Shown: positions 1 to 9,297 of the stretch, in pieces
How the letters are laid out: every line of letters starts with the position of its first letter
Position numbering within the stretch: position 1 is the stretch's first letter
Assembly (NCBI GenBank): GCA_963716925.1
Contig: CAVQUX010000010.1
Span: 744,001 to 808,000, forward strand
Source of the DNA: DAISKN01 sp963716925
GTDB taxonomy: Bacteria; Acidobacteriota; Vicinamibacteria; Marinacidobacterales; SMYC01
DNA length: 64,000 nucleotides
Direction: 5' to 3'
Program-made: the position numbers and the translations under genes
The notes under the pieces: model-generated
What the model was told of the DNA's origin: nothing
Database searches by the model: none
The model's input: the letters and a program-made list of their open reading frames with translations, nothing else

Positions 1-1254
1 GAGCCCTTCGACCTCGACGCCGTCCGCACCCGTCCACCGCACCGCCTCCTGGCGGGGAATCCGGAAGTCCCTGGCCAGATGGTCGTAGACCCGGCTCACT
101 TTCGTGGGAGTTCCTCCGGCCGCGGGAAGGACGTGAATGTCGCCGGCGTTCTCGCGCTGGTCGATACCGAAGACGTGCTTCGCTGCGGCGGGGACGTAGT
201 GCCACTGGACGAGGGAGTGGTCTCCGCGGGTGAGCTGGGTAAGGGCCTCGGAAGCGACATCGACTCGAAAGAGCTCGCTCCGCACGCCGGTATTCGCGGT
301 GAAGAACAGGGAGCCTCCGTCCGCGGACCAGCTCGCGTCCTCGACCTCGTTGGACATCGAGTCGAGAAGCACGCGATGTGCTCCACCCTCCGAGGGCACC
401 AGAAAGAGCTTGTCGTTGTAATAAGGGTCGAACTTGTCGTTGGAATCGGATAGGAACGAGACCCATTTCCCATCGGGAGAGAGCTCGGCCGCCGACTCTG
501 CCACCGTATTTCGCGTGAGCTGACGGGCGTCAGTGCCGTCGGCTTTCATGAGCCAGACCTCACTCTGTCCGGCGCTTCCGTAGAGCGGCGTCGGCGATCG
601 GTGGTGGGCGACGCGGGAGCCGTCGCGCGACAGGCGATAGCCGAGGATCGAGAAATCCCCGGAGGTGACGCGACCCGCTTCGGACGGCGCTCCGCTCGCG
701 ACCGGCACGCGGAAGAGATGGACCTGCTTGTAATTCTCGTCGTAGGAGAAAACGTCGTCCTTGAGCTCGTCCTTCTTCTTCTCCTCTTCCGTCTTGGGCT
801 CGGGAGCGAGGAAGTAGACGACGGAGCCGTCGGGCGAGAAGGCGGGGGACTTCACCGCGGAGGGATGCCTGGTAAGAGGCCGCGCCTCGCCTCCCCGGTT
901 GCTGAGCAGGTAGAGCTGCTCGTGCTCGTCTTTCCCCCGCTTGGCGACGAAGACGATGGACGAGCCGTCCGGAGACCACCTCGGGCTCTTTTCTCCGTTC
1001 GCCCCATTGGTGAGCTGGATCTGGTTGCCGCCGTCGATGTCGACCCGCCAGATGTGGCTTACCCTCTCGTTCTTGTCCCAGTCCGCCTCGGCAAGCTCGA
1101 AGACCACCTGGGAGCCGTCTGGAGACAGCTGGACCTCCTGCATCTGCGGAACCTCGATGAGATCCACGATGCTCATCGGTTTCTGGCTCTGGCCGAACGC
1201 CAGGCCGCAGCAGAACAGAACCGAAATCCCGAAGGCCAACCGAGCTCTGGTCAT
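1..1254 (-). CDS. S9-family peptidase, N-terminal propeller part (cut by left edge)
   Basis: 418 codons are visible and the reading frame is still open at the left edge. The ATG at 1254 follows a GGAGGGAAG ribosome site. The N terminus (MTRARLAFGISVLFCC...AFGQS) looks like a signal peptide, suggesting export. The body has repeated PD40/TolB-like blades with WSPDGS, FSPDGS and LSPDGK motifs, as in the beta-propeller of prolyl-oligopeptidase-type enzymes. The last visible residues, VRWTGADGVEVEG, match the linker that precedes the catalytic alpha/beta-hydrolase domain in S9 peptidases. The Ser-Asp-His triad would lie outside the window, so peptidase activity is inferred. A non-catalytic PD40 protein is the alternative. 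It is transcribed divergently from the epimerase gene at 1393. Confidence 0.75.
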   Translation of the reverse strand, partial: MTRARLAFGISVLFCCGLAFGQSQKPMSIVDLIEVPQMQEVQLSPDGSQVVFELAEADWDKNERVSHIWRVDIDGGNQIQLTNGANGEKSPRWSPDGSSIVFVAKRGKDEHEQLYLLSNRGGEARPLTRHPSAVKSPAFSPDGSVVYFLAPEPKTEEEKKKDELKDDVFSYDENYKQVHLFRVPVASGAPSEAGRVTSGDFSILGYRLSRDGSRVAHHRSPTPLYGSAGQSEVWLMKADGTDARQLTRNTVAESAAELSPDGKWVSFLSDSNDKFDPYYNDKLFLVPSEGGAHRVLLDSMSNEVEDASWSADGGSLFFTANTGVRSELFRVDVASEALTQLTRGDHSLVQWHYVPAAAKHVFGIDQRENAGDIHVLPAAGGTPTKVSRVYDHLARDFRIPRQEAVRWTGADGVEVEGL

Positions 1255-1392
1255 GACTTCCCTCCGCTTTGGGTGAACCGCGGCATAGATACCACACGGG
1301 CGGGCAAAGGTTCTAGCGCCGACAAGGGCGGGCCCGGGTCAAGCCCCACGGCATCGAGCACGACGAGGTTATACTTTCGCGCGGAGGTTCTC

Positions 1393-2292
1393 ATGAAAGT
1401 CGCGATCAGCGGCGCCACCGGTCTCATCGGGACGGCTCTCCGCGAGAGCCTCGCGGCGGATGGAGTCCAGATCGTGGCTCTCAGCCGCAAGACGAGCGTT
1501 TCTCCGCTCCAGACCATCGCCTGGGACGTGGAGAACGGACGATTCGACGCGAGCCCGCTCGAACAAGTCGATGCCGTGGTGCATCTCGCGGGAGAGCCGA
1601 TCGCTCAACGCTGGAACGAGGCGCGGAAGAAGGCGATCCGCGACAGCCGGGTGAAGAGCACGCGGCTCCTGGTGGAGGGGTTGAAGAGCCTCACGCGCCG
1701 GCCCAGAGTGCTGGTGTCGGGCTCCGCCATCGGATTCTACGGCGAGCGCGGAGACGAGGTGCTCTCGGAAAGCTCTCCCCCGGGATCGGGCTTCCTGCCC
1801 GAGACGTGCCAGGCCTGGGAGCATGCGGCGATGGAAGCCATGGGACTCGGAATCCGCACGGCGGTTCTTCGAACCGGAATCGTGTTGTCGACCCGGGGCG
1901 GAGCGCTGAAGAAGATGCTTCCGCCGTTCCGCCTCGGAGTCGGCGGGCCCGTGGGAAGCGGCAAGCAGTGGATGTCCTGGATTCACATCGACGACATCGT
2001 GGGCGCCATCCGCCACGTTCTCGACAAGGACGACGTGATGGCCGCCGTGAACGGCGTGTCTCCCGAGCCCGCGACCAACGCCGACTTCACCCGCGCTCTC
2101 GGTCGAGCACTCTCGCGGCCCGCGTTTCTTCCCGCTCCGACCTTCGGGCTCAAGATCGCGTTCGGCGAGATGGCTTCCATCCTCCTGGAGGGACAAAGAG
2201 TCGCGCCCAGGAAGCTCCTCGACACCGGCTACCGCTTTCGCTTCCCCGATCTTCCAGGCGCTCTTTCGGACCTGCTCGCGCGAAAACGGTGA
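1393..2292 (+). CDS. TIGR01777-family NAD(P)-dependent epimerase (YfcH/SDR39U1-like)
   Basis: 299-residue short-chain dehydrogenase-like protein. It has the N-terminal Rossmann motif GATGLIG (residues 7-13), the VVHLAGEPI segment, SGSAIGFYG and the MSWIHIDDIVG signature of the TIGR01777 family. The C-terminal half carries the family-typical APTFGLKIAFGEMA and LLEGQRVAPRKLL segments. Length is normal for the family. The ATG at 1393 is preceded by GGAGGT, and a TATACT hexamer lies at 1370-1375. Substrate is unknown for this family; an epimerase or reductase role on a sugar-like nucleotide is only inferred. It ends 16 bases before PBP1A. Confidence 0.88.
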   Translation: MKVAISGATGLIGTALRESLAADGVQIVALSRKTSVSPLQTIAWDVENGRFDASPLEQVDAVVHLAGEPIAQRWNEARKKAIRDSRVKSTRLLVEGLKSLTRRPRVLVSGSAIGFYGERGDEVLSESSPPGSGFLPETCQAWEHAAMEAMGLGIRTAVLRTGIVLSTRGGALKKMLPPFRLGVGGPVGSGKQWMSWIHIDDIVGAIRHVLDKDDVMAAVNGVSPEPATNADFTRALGRALSRPAFLPAPTFGLKIAFGEMASILLEGQRVAPRKLLDTGYRFRFPDLPGALSDLLARKR

Positions 2293-2293
2293 G

Positions 2294-2299
2294 TATAAT
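2294..2299 (+). promoter_or_regulatory. Possible -10 element of a leaderless PBP1A transcript
   Basis: A perfect TATAAT hexamer spans the junction between the epimerase stop codon and the PBP1A start. Its position would place the transcription start almost on the PBP1A ATG at 2309, giving a leaderless or near-leaderless mRNA. The bases 17 upstream (CCTGCT) are a poor -35, so this could be chance. Confidence 0.25.
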
Positions 2300-2308
2300 G
2301 GACGTTTC

Positions 2309-4609
2309 ATGGATACCTCCGCGGCTCCCCCGCCCGAGACTGCCGCGACCGGCGGCGCAACCCACCGGGGGCGGAAGCTCCTCAAAGTCTTCGTCGTAAC
2401 CGCGCTCTTCGCCCTCGCCGCGGTGGGTGGAGCTCTGACGGGCCTGGTCCTCGCCTTTCAGCGCGACCTGCCGCTCATCCAGGAGCTCGAGAACTACGAG
2501 CCGAGCGTCATCACCCAGATCTTCGCCGACGACGGCTCGGTCATCGCCGAGTTCGCGGTGGAGAAGCGGGTGGTCATCTCCTTCGACGAAGTTCCCGAGC
2601 ACTTGAAGCTCGCATTCGTGGCGTCCGAGGACAACCGCTTCTGGAAACACTACGGCGTCGATCCCGCCGGGATCGTCCGCGCCATGTGGGCGAACCTGCT
2701 CGCGGGCGAGATCGTTTCCGGGGCGAGCACCATAACCCAACAGGTCTCCCGGATGCTCTTCCTCACCCGAGAGGAGACGGTGAGCCGAAAGCTCAAGGAA
2801 GCGATTCTCGCGTTCAAGATCGAGCGCTCCTATACCAAAGAGGAGATCTTAACCTTCTACTGCAACCTGCTGCATTTCGGGCACGGCCTCTACGGCGTCG
2901 AAGCGGCTTCCGAGTATTACTTCGGGAAGAAGGCCAGAGACCTCAGCGTCGAGGAAGCGGCGATGCTCGTGGGAATCGCCCCTGCTCCGGCGAGGTACAA
3001 CCCATTCGTGAACCCGGAAGTGGCGCTGGCGCGCCGGGATCTCGTCCTGCGCCGGATGGAGGAAGAAGGGTTCCTTACGCCAGAGGAGCACGAGAACGCG
3101 CGGAACCGCCCCATCGAGTTCCGGCACCAGGAAGAGAGCGGCAACATCGCGCCGTATTTCGTCGAGGAGGTCCGGCAGTATCTGGAAAGGAAGTACGGCG
3201 CGACCCGGATTTACCGCGGCGGCCTCAGGGTCCATACGACGCTCAACCGACCCACGCAGGAGGCCGCGAACCGCGCCATCGACAAGGGTCTACGCGAGCT
3301 CGACAAACGCCAGGGATGGCGCGGGCCGTCGGGAAACGTCCTCCGCGACACGAAGCTCTCGATCCAGGAGTATCGCGCGGACGATTGGATCGAGCCCTTC
3401 AGCCCGGGCCGAGTCGTGACCGGAGTGGTTCTCGAACAGGGACGAAAGCCCGTAATCCGTATCGGTCGCTTCACAGCCGCGGTCGACCCCGAGTCCGCCT
3501 CCTGGACGGGGAAGAGCCTCGTCGATCTCTTCGTCGCGGGCGACATCGGCAAGTTCGAGGTCGTCGAGCTCGACCCCGACGCCCTCACCATGAGCGTGAA
3601 GCTGGACCAGGAGCCTCTCGCCGAAGGCGCTCTGCTCGCGCTCGAAAGCCGGACGGGTCAGATCAAAGCGATGGTCGGGGGATTCGACTTCGAGCGTAGC
3701 AAGTTCAACCGGGCCACGCAGGCCCGGCGGCAGCCGGGCTCGGCGTTCAAGCCCTTCGCCGCGGGCGCGGCCATCGAAGAGGGTTATACCGCCGCGTCGC
3801 TGATCCTGGACGAGCCCGTCCGCTACGTCGACCCCCACATCGCCGAAGCCTACGAGCCCAAGAACTACGATATGAAGTACGAGGGCTGGGTGACGCTTCG
3901 CCGGATGATCGAAGCCTCGCGCAACGTCCCCGCGGTCCGCCTCACCCAGCAGCTCGGACCGCAGAAAGTCGCCGACTACGCGCGCCGCCTCGGCCTCGAG
4001 GGGCCGATACCGCCCTACCTGAGCATCACTCTCGGCGCCGCCGAAGCGACGCTTCTCGAGATGGTGTCCGCGTACTCGGCCTTCGCCAACCAGGGCATCC
4101 GCATGCAGCCCTACTTCGTCAAGAAAGTGACGGACCGGGATGGAAACGTGCTCGAGGAGGCGTTCCCCAAGGCCGCGTCCGCGATTCGAGCCGACTCGGC
4201 CTACATCGTGACCAACCTTCTGCGGGGCGTCGTGCAGCGCGGCACCGCGGCCGCTGCGAGCCGCCTAGGAAGGCCTCTCGCCGGAAAGACCGGGACCACC
4301 AACGACTACACCGACGCCTGGTTCATCGGATACGACCCGACGCTCGTCGCGGGCACGTGGATGGGATTCGATCAGAAGATTCCCCTCGGCGACCGCGAGA
4401 CCGGCACGAGGACAGCCCTCGCTCCCTGGATCGACTTCATGGGAGAAGTGCTCGCGGACAAACCGATCGAGGATTTCCCCGTTCCTTCCAATATCGTTTT
4501 CGTCCCCGTGGACCGCAAGACCGGCTACCCGGCGTCCGGGGAGGAAACCGGGCTTCTACTGGAGGCGTTCATCTCAGGAACCGAGCCCACGGGATACCCG
4601 GGTCAATAG
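2309..4609 (+). CDS. mrcA: Penicillin-binding protein 1A, bifunctional transglycosylase/transpeptidase
   Basis: 766-residue class A PBP that polymerises and cross-links peptidoglycan in the periplasm. A short cytoplasmic tail is followed by one membrane anchor (about residues 25-50). The GT51 transglycosylase domain has EDNRFWKHYG (E107), GASTITQQ, the RKLKE motif and LSVEEAAMLVG. The transpeptidase domain has the nucleophile motif SAFK (S478, K481), an SRN motif (EASRNVPAVR) and KTGTT at K660. Length and domain order are those of PBP1A. There is no clear Shine-Dalgarno; the start was chosen from the anchor topology and the position just after the epimerase gene. The gene is intact. Confidence 0.95.
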   Translation: MDTSAAPPPETAATGGATHRGRKLLKVFVVTALFALAAVGGALTGLVLAFQRDLPLIQELENYEPSVITQIFADDGSVIAEFAVEKRVVISFDEVPEHLKLAFVASEDNRFWKHYGVDPAGIVRAMWANLLAGEIVSGASTITQQVSRMLFLTREETVSRKLKEAILAFKIERSYTKEEILTFYCNLLHFGHGLYGVEAASEYYFGKKARDLSVEEAAMLVGIAPAPARYNPFVNPEVALARRDLVLRRMEEEGFLTPEEHENARNRPIEFRHQEESGNIAPYFVEEVRQYLERKYGATRIYRGGLRVHTTLNRPTQEAANRAIDKGLRELDKRQGWRGPSGNVLRDTKLSIQEYRADDWIEPFSPGRVVTGVVLEQGRKPVIRIGRFTAAVDPESASWTGKSLVDLFVAGDIGKFEVVELDPDALTMSVKLDQEPLAEGALLALESRTGQIKAMVGGFDFERSKFNRATQARRQPGSAFKPFAAGAAIEEGYTAASLILDEPVRYVDPHIAEAYEPKNYDMKYEGWVTLRRMIEASRNVPAVRLTQQLGPQKVADYARRLGLEGPIPPYLSITLGAAEATLLEMVSAYSAFANQGIRMQPYFVKKVTDRDGNVLEEAFPKAASAIRADSAYIVTNLLRGVVQRGTAAAASRLGRPLAGKTGTTNDYTDAWFIGYDPTLVAGTWMGFDQKIPLGDRETGTRTALAPWIDFMGEVLADKPIEDFPVPSNIVFVPVDRKTGYPASGEETGLLLEAFISGTEPTGYPGQ

Positions 4610-4693
4610 TCGCAATATGCCTTTCCGACGCTAAGATTGTACCCTATCCTCGATTCATCACAAGCCCCGTATTTACAGCCTCTTGTCATCTAT

Positions 4694-4722
4694 TTGACAT
4701 ATCCACACTAAAACTCGATAAT
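4694..4722 (+). promoter_or_regulatory. Sigma-70-like promoter of lon
   Basis: TTGACA at 4694-4699, a 17-base spacer, and GATAAT at 4717-4722: an almost consensus housekeeping promoter in the AT-rich gap before lon. The -35 is overlapped by a small inverted repeat TGTCA-N6-TGACA (4684-4699) that could be an operator. No CIRCE element was found. Confidence 0.6.
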
Positions 4723-4740
4723 AAATCTGTTCGCTACCTT

Positions 4741-4789
4741 CTCTTAGGTTGAGATCCTTCCGGTCTCACTGGTAACCTATTCTTAAGAG
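4741..4789 (+). promoter_or_regulatory. Imperfect stem-loop in the lon 5' leader
   Basis: The lon leader (about 4730-4812) can fold into a long interrupted stem. CTCTTA (4741-4746), GGTT (4747-4750) and GAGA (4751-4754) pair with TCTC (4764-4767), AACC (4774-4777) and TAAGAG (4784-4789), with two six-base bulges on the 3' side. It ends about ten bases before the AAGGGG ribosome site. A regulatory role is inference. Confidence 0.3.
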
Positions 4790-4812
4790 AGGACGAGCCA
4801 AGGGGTTTTTTC

Positions 4813-7230
4813 ATGGAAAAATCACAGCTCCCCAGTCAGGGTGAGGTCCATCGGGGCGTTCCCATTCTCCCGCTCCGGGACACGGTAATCTTCCCTCAAT
4901 CCATTCTGCCGCTCGCGGTCGGCCGCGAAAGCACGGTGAAGCTCCTCAACGAGAACGCGGACCGGGCGGAGTTCATCGGGGTCGTCACTCAGAAGGACGC
5001 TTCGATCGAGGCGCCGGGCGCCGACGACCTGCACGGCGTGGGATCGAGTGTCCGCATCCACAAATCGGTGCGAATGCCCGACGGCTCCGTCCGCCTCGTG
5101 GTGCAGGGGGGCTTCCGCTTCCGAATCCTTCGAGTGGTCCAGGTGAATCCCTATCTCCGGGCCGACATCGAGGTCCTCCCGAGCCTTCTCCCGACGGAGG
5201 ACGAGATCGAGGTCGACGCGCTCACCCGCGGCGTCCATTCCGTTTTCTCCAAGGTGGTGGAGATGTCGCCGCAGCTCGCGGACGAGGTCGGATCGCTCGC
5301 CGCGACGCTCAACGACCCTGGACGCCTCGCGGATTTCGTCGCCCAGAATCTCCCCAATCTCGACACCGAGAGCCGGCAGAAAATCCTCGAGACGCAGAAG
5401 GTCCGCGATCGCCTCAAGACCGTCCATGAGGCGCTCCTGCGGGAACAGGAAGTCCTCGAGGTCGGAAGCAAGATCGAATCGCAGGTCAAGAACGAGGTCG
5501 GAAGGACCCAGCGCGAGTACTACCTTCGCGAGCAGATGAAGGCGATCCAGAAGGAGCTGGGCGAGAACGACGAGAGCACCAAGGAAATCGAGGATCTCCG
5601 GACGAAGATCCAGGAAGCGAAGATGCCGGAGGAGGCGGAGAAGGAAGCCCTTCGCGAGCTCAACCGGCTCTCGAAGATCCCGCCCGCCTCCGCGGAGTAC
5701 ACCGTGGGCCGGACCTATCTCGACTGGCTCACCCGTGTTCCCTGGTCCAAGAAGACCGACGACGTGTACGACATCCCCCGGGCGAAGGAGATCCTCGAAG
5801 CGGATCACTACGACCTCGAGAAGGTGAAGGATCGTATCCTCGAGTTCCTCGCGGTGCGCAAGATGAAGCCCACCATCAAAGGGCCCATCCTCTGCTTCGT
5901 GGGCCCTCCCGGCGTCGGCAAGACCAGCCTCGGCAAGTCCGTGGCCAAGGCGCTCGGGCGACAGTTCGTGCGCCTGAGCCTCGGCGGAATCCGCGACGAG
6001 GCGGAGATCCGCGGGCACCGCCGGACCTACATCGGGGCGCTCCCCGGCCAGATCATCCAGAGCCTCGTCCGCGCCGGCTCCAGGAATCCGGTCTTCATGC
6101 TGGACGAGGTGGACAAGCTGGGGATGGACTTTCGCGGAGATCCGAGCGCGGCGCTCCTCGAGGTCCTGGATCCCGAGCAGAACGACACGTTCCGGGATCA
6201 CTACATCGATCTCGCCTTCAATCTCTCCGAGGTGCTGTTCATCGCGACCGCGAACATGATGGACCCGATCCCGCCGGCCCTGAAGGACCGGATGGAGGTC
6301 ATCAACCTCGCGGGCTACACCGAGGAGGAGAAGATCCAGATCGCCCAGCGCCACCTGGTCCCGAGGCAGCTCGACAACCACGGGCTCACCGACCCCGCCA
6401 TCGCTCCCACCTTCGAACGGGAGAGCATTTCCCACCTCATTCGCTACTACACCCGGGAGGCGGGGCTCCGGAACCTGGAGCGGGCGATCGCATCCATCTG
6501 CCGCAAGGCGGCCCGTAAGATCGCGGAGGGCGAGACCACTCCCCTCCATGCGACGCCGGAGTCGCTGGCCGAGCTTCTCGGAGCTCCCACGTACCTTTCG
6601 CGGGAGATCCACGAGCGGGTGAAGGTGCCGGGTGTGGTCATCGGCCTCGCCTGGACTCCAGTCGGTGGCGACATCCTTTTCGTCGAGGCCTCGAAGCTGA
6701 AGGGAGGAAAGAACCTCACCCTCACGGGACAGCTCGGCGACGTGATGAAAGAGTCGGCGACCGCGGCATTGACCTGGGTTCGCGGCCAGGGGTCGGCGCT
6801 CGGGCTCGAGGCGGACTTCTACCGCAAGATGGACCTCCATCTCCACGTTCCCGAAGGCTCGACTCCCAAAGACGGCCCCTCGGCAGGCGTGACCATGGTC
6901 GCGGCCCTGGTCTCGATTCTGACCGACACCCCGTCGCGTCCTGACGTGGCGATGACCGGCGAGATCACGCTCTCGGGCCACGTGCTTCCCGTCGGCGGGA
7001 TCAAGGAGAAGCTCCTCGCGGCCCATCGCTACGGGATCAAGGAGGTCCTCATTCCCAAGCTCAACGAAAAGGCGATGCTGGAAGACCTCCCGGCGGAGAT
7101 CCGGAACGAGATGAAGATTCATCTCGTCGCAACTCTCGACGAGGTTCTTCCGATCCTTTTCCCGGCGCTCGCCATCAAGCTGGTGCCGCCGCCCCCCGCG
7201 GGAAAGTCTTCGGAGATGCGGGTACAGTAA
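4813..7230 (+). CDS. lon: ATP-dependent protease Lon
   Basis: 805-residue cytoplasmic AAA+ protease that degrades misfolded and regulatory proteins. The N-terminal LON substrate-binding domain starts at VPILPLRDTVIFP. The ATPase has Walker A GPPGVGKTS (G364 to about 372) and Walker B VFMLDEVDK. The C-terminal peptidase has KDGPSAGVT with catalytic Ser690, and GGIKEKLLAA carries the partner Lys at about 733. Domain order and length are standard. An AAGGGG site precedes the ATG. The gene has its own promoter and leader, and the DnaJ-type gene follows after 6 bases, suggesting a protein-quality-control operon. Confidence 0.97.
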   Translation: MEKSQLPSQGEVHRGVPILPLRDTVIFPQSILPLAVGRESTVKLLNENADRAEFIGVVTQKDASIEAPGADDLHGVGSSVRIHKSVRMPDGSVRLVVQGGFRFRILRVVQVNPYLRADIEVLPSLLPTEDEIEVDALTRGVHSVFSKVVEMSPQLADEVGSLAATLNDPGRLADFVAQNLPNLDTESRQKILETQKVRDRLKTVHEALLREQEVLEVGSKIESQVKNEVGRTQREYYLREQMKAIQKELGENDESTKEIEDLRTKIQEAKMPEEAEKEALRELNRLSKIPPASAEYTVGRTYLDWLTRVPWSKKTDDVYDIPRAKEILEADHYDLEKVKDRILEFLAVRKMKPTIKGPILCFVGPPGVGKTSLGKSVAKALGRQFVRLSLGGIRDEAEIRGHRRTYIGALPGQIIQSLVRAGSRNPVFMLDEVDKLGMDFRGDPSAALLEVLDPEQNDTFRDHYIDLAFNLSEVLFIATANMMDPIPPALKDRMEVINLAGYTEEEKIQIAQRHLVPRQLDNHGLTDPAIAPTFERESISHLIRYYTREAGLRNLERAIASICRKAARKIAEGETTPLHATPESLAELLGAPTYLSREIHERVKVPGVVIGLAWTPVGGDILFVEASKLKGGKNLTLTGQLGDVMKESATAALTWVRGQGSALGLEADFYRKMDLHLHVPEGSTPKDGPSAGVTMVAALVSILTDTPSRPDVAMTGEITLSGHVLPVGGIKEKLLAAHRYGIKEVLIPKLNEKAMLEDLPAEIRNEMKIHLVATLDEVLPILFPALAIKLVPPPPAGKSSEMRVQ

Positions 7231-7236
7231 CGGCCC

Positions 7237-8229
7237 GTGGACTACAAGGACTACTATCAGGTCCTCGGCGTCCCCAAGAACGCCAGCGAAAAGGAGATCA
7301 AGCAGGCGTTCCGGAAGCTCGCGCGCAAGCATCATCCCGACGTGAACCCTGGAGACCGCGGGGCCGAGCAGAAGTTCAAGGAGATCAACGAGGCCCACGA
7401 GGTCCTCTCCGACCCCGAGAAGCGTCGCAAGTACGATCAGCTCGGCTCCAACTGGAAGCAGTACGAGCAGTACGCCAGGGGCCCATCCTCTCCTGGCGGC
7501 TTCGGCGGCTTTCGCGTGGACTTCGAGGGTCCGGGCGGAGGCGGCGGCGGGTTCTCCGACTTCTTCAAGACGTTCTTCGGCGGCGGCATCGATCTCGAGG
7601 ACCTCTTCGGCCAGGCCCGCGGAGGAGGTTTTCGATCCGCAGGTCGCGATCGAAGCGGACGCGGATTCGGCGCGGCTTCCGAGGCGGGGCGGGATGTCTC
7701 CGCCGTCGTCGAGGTGACGCTCGAGGAGGCCCACCAGGGCACCACGAGGCGCATGTCGATCGACGGAGGTCCCGGTGCTACGGCCTTCGACGTCCGTATC
7801 CCGCCGGGAGTGAAAGAAGGATCGAAAGTCCGCGTATCCGGCAAGGGAGAGAAATCCCTCGGCGGCAGCGCCGGCGACCTCTACCTCGAGGTCAAGATCA
7901 AGCCCCACCCGCTCTACCGTCGGGAAGGAGACGATCTCTACGTCGACGTCCCCGTGACTTTCGCGGAAGCGGCACTCGGAGCCGAGATCGAGGTTCCAAC
8001 GCTCTCGGGACGGGCGCGCATCCGGGTACCCGCGGGCTCCCAGACCGGGCGGCTCATGCGGCTCAAGGGCAAGGGCATGCCGCCGCTCAAGGCCGGGGAG
8101 CCCGGCGATCTCTTCGCCAAGCTGGTGGTGGTGGTGCCGAAGGAGCTCCAGCCGCGCGAGCTCGAGCTCGTCAAAGAGCTCCAGACTCTCCGAACCGACA
8201 ACCCGCGGGCCCACCTCGGCTGCGCCTGA
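7237..8229 (+). CDS. DnaJ-type co-chaperone without zinc finger (CbpA-like)
   Basis: 330 residues starting at GTG 7237, six bases after lon. J domain at residues 1-70 with HPD at 33-35 (KHHPDVNPGD), the loop that stimulates DnaK ATPase. A long Gly/Phe-rich linker follows (FGGFRVDFEGPGGGGGG, FFGGG). The C-terminal substrate-binding DnaJ_C domain contains the VPAGSQTGRLMRLKGKGMP segment. The four CxxCxGxG zinc repeats of true DnaJ are absent, so this is the CbpA/class B type. Tight spacing suggests co-transcription with lon. Confidence 0.9.
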   Translation: MDYKDYYQVLGVPKNASEKEIKQAFRKLARKHHPDVNPGDRGAEQKFKEINEAHEVLSDPEKRRKYDQLGSNWKQYEQYARGPSSPGGFGGFRVDFEGPGGGGGGFSDFFKTFFGGGIDLEDLFGQARGGGFRSAGRDRSGRGFGAASEAGRDVSAVVEVTLEEAHQGTTRRMSIDGGPGATAFDVRIPPGVKEGSKVRVSGKGEKSLGGSAGDLYLEVKIKPHPLYRREGDDLYVDVPVTFAEAALGAEIEVPTLSGRARIRVPAGSQTGRLMRLKGKGMPPLKAGEPGDLFAKLVVVVPKELQPRELELVKELQTLRTDNPRAHLGCA

Positions 8230-8234
8230 CCTCC

Positions 8235-9297
8235 ATGTCCCCCGCTCTCGCCATTCTCTTCGGGGGCGACGGAAGCGAGCATCGAGTCTCGGTCGCCTCC
8301 GCCCAGAACGTCGCTTCGATTCTCGACGAGGCTTCCCTCTGGTTCTGGAGAGGCGACGGATCGATCGGTCTCGTCGCGCGCCCCGATCTCCTGGCGTTCG
8401 ATCGTCCCTTCGAGCGGGACTTCACGCCCGCGGTCACCGGCTCCTGGATCGACATCGCGGAAGCACTCGCTTCTCACGAAGCGCGGGGCCTCACGTTCTT
8501 CCTCGCCCTCCACGGCGGATCCGGGTGAGGACGGGACGGTGCAGGCACTCCTGGAGGAGCGAGGTCTCGCGTTCACCGGCTCGAGCGCCGAAGCGAGCCG
8601 CCTGGCTTTCGACAAGCTCCGGGCGCGGGAGAGAGTCGCCGCCCGCGGAATCCGCGTGGCCGAGGCCTCGACCGTGACCGCCGACGCGGCGACGCACGAG
8701 AGGCTCGCGAAGCTGTTCGAGACCCACGAGAAGATCGTTCTGAAGCCCGTCGCCGACGGCTCGAGCCACGGCGTGCGCATCATCGCGAACGAGCGCGAGC
8801 TCGATGCGGCGATCCGGCATGTAGTCGCCCATCCCGAGGTCCGTCATCTGGCGGAGGCCTTCATCGAAGGCCGCGAGCTCACGGTGGGAGTCATCGAGGA
8901 AGAGTCCTGCCTCAGGGCGCTCCCCGGCTCGGAGGTAGTGCTCGAGGCCGGGCGCACGTTCGATTTCGACGGGAAATATCTTGGAAAGGGCGTTCGCGAG
9001 ATCACTCCCGCCGACGTCTCGGAGGAGATCTCCCAGAAGGCCCAGTCGGTAGCGCTCGCCGCCCACGAGGCGGTGGGCTGCCGCGGCTATTCCCGCACCG
9101 ACATCATCCTGGGAAAAGACGGGCCGGTATTCCTCGAGATCAACACCCTTCCCGGTCTCACCCGGGCGTCCTTCATTCCTCAGCAGCTCGCCGCCGCGGG
9201 AATCGAGATGCGCCGCTTCCTCGAACGGCAGATCGAGATCGCGGTCACGGCAGCCGCGCGATCACGAGATCGCTCTCGCTCCGGACCGCCCGGGTGA
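8235..9297 (+). CDS. ddl: D-alanine--D-alanine ligase, one frame break
   Basis: Makes D-Ala-D-Ala for peptidoglycan from two D-alanines and ATP. The first piece (8235-8528) has the N-terminal ILFGGDGSEHRVS motif and runs to LHGGSG. The second piece, in another frame to 9297, continues DGTVQALLE and carries the ATP-grasp motifs KPVADGSSHGV, GYSRTDI and LEINTLPGLT. Removing one G from TCCGGGTGAG near 8526 restores the conserved HGGSGEDGT motif in one frame, so the break is a one-base insertion in a G run. This is probably a sequence error; a true pseudogene is possible but unlikely for an essential gene. The 3' end overlaps the convergent PD40 regulator by about 50 bases. Confidence 0.85.

Noticed and set aside
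4822..8214. A 1130-codon open frame antisense to lon and the DnaJ-type gene
   Set aside because: Strong G/C at third codon positions makes long antisense frames likely. Its translation is low-complexity (L, E, R, D, H) with no domain, and lon and the DnaJ-type gene are unmistakable on the other strand.
8235..9297. Programmed frameshifting in ddl at the G run
   Set aside because: The break is cured by removing one G and many other genes in the same region have similar breaks. There is no Shine-Dalgarno-like stimulator or conserved slippery motif as in prfB.
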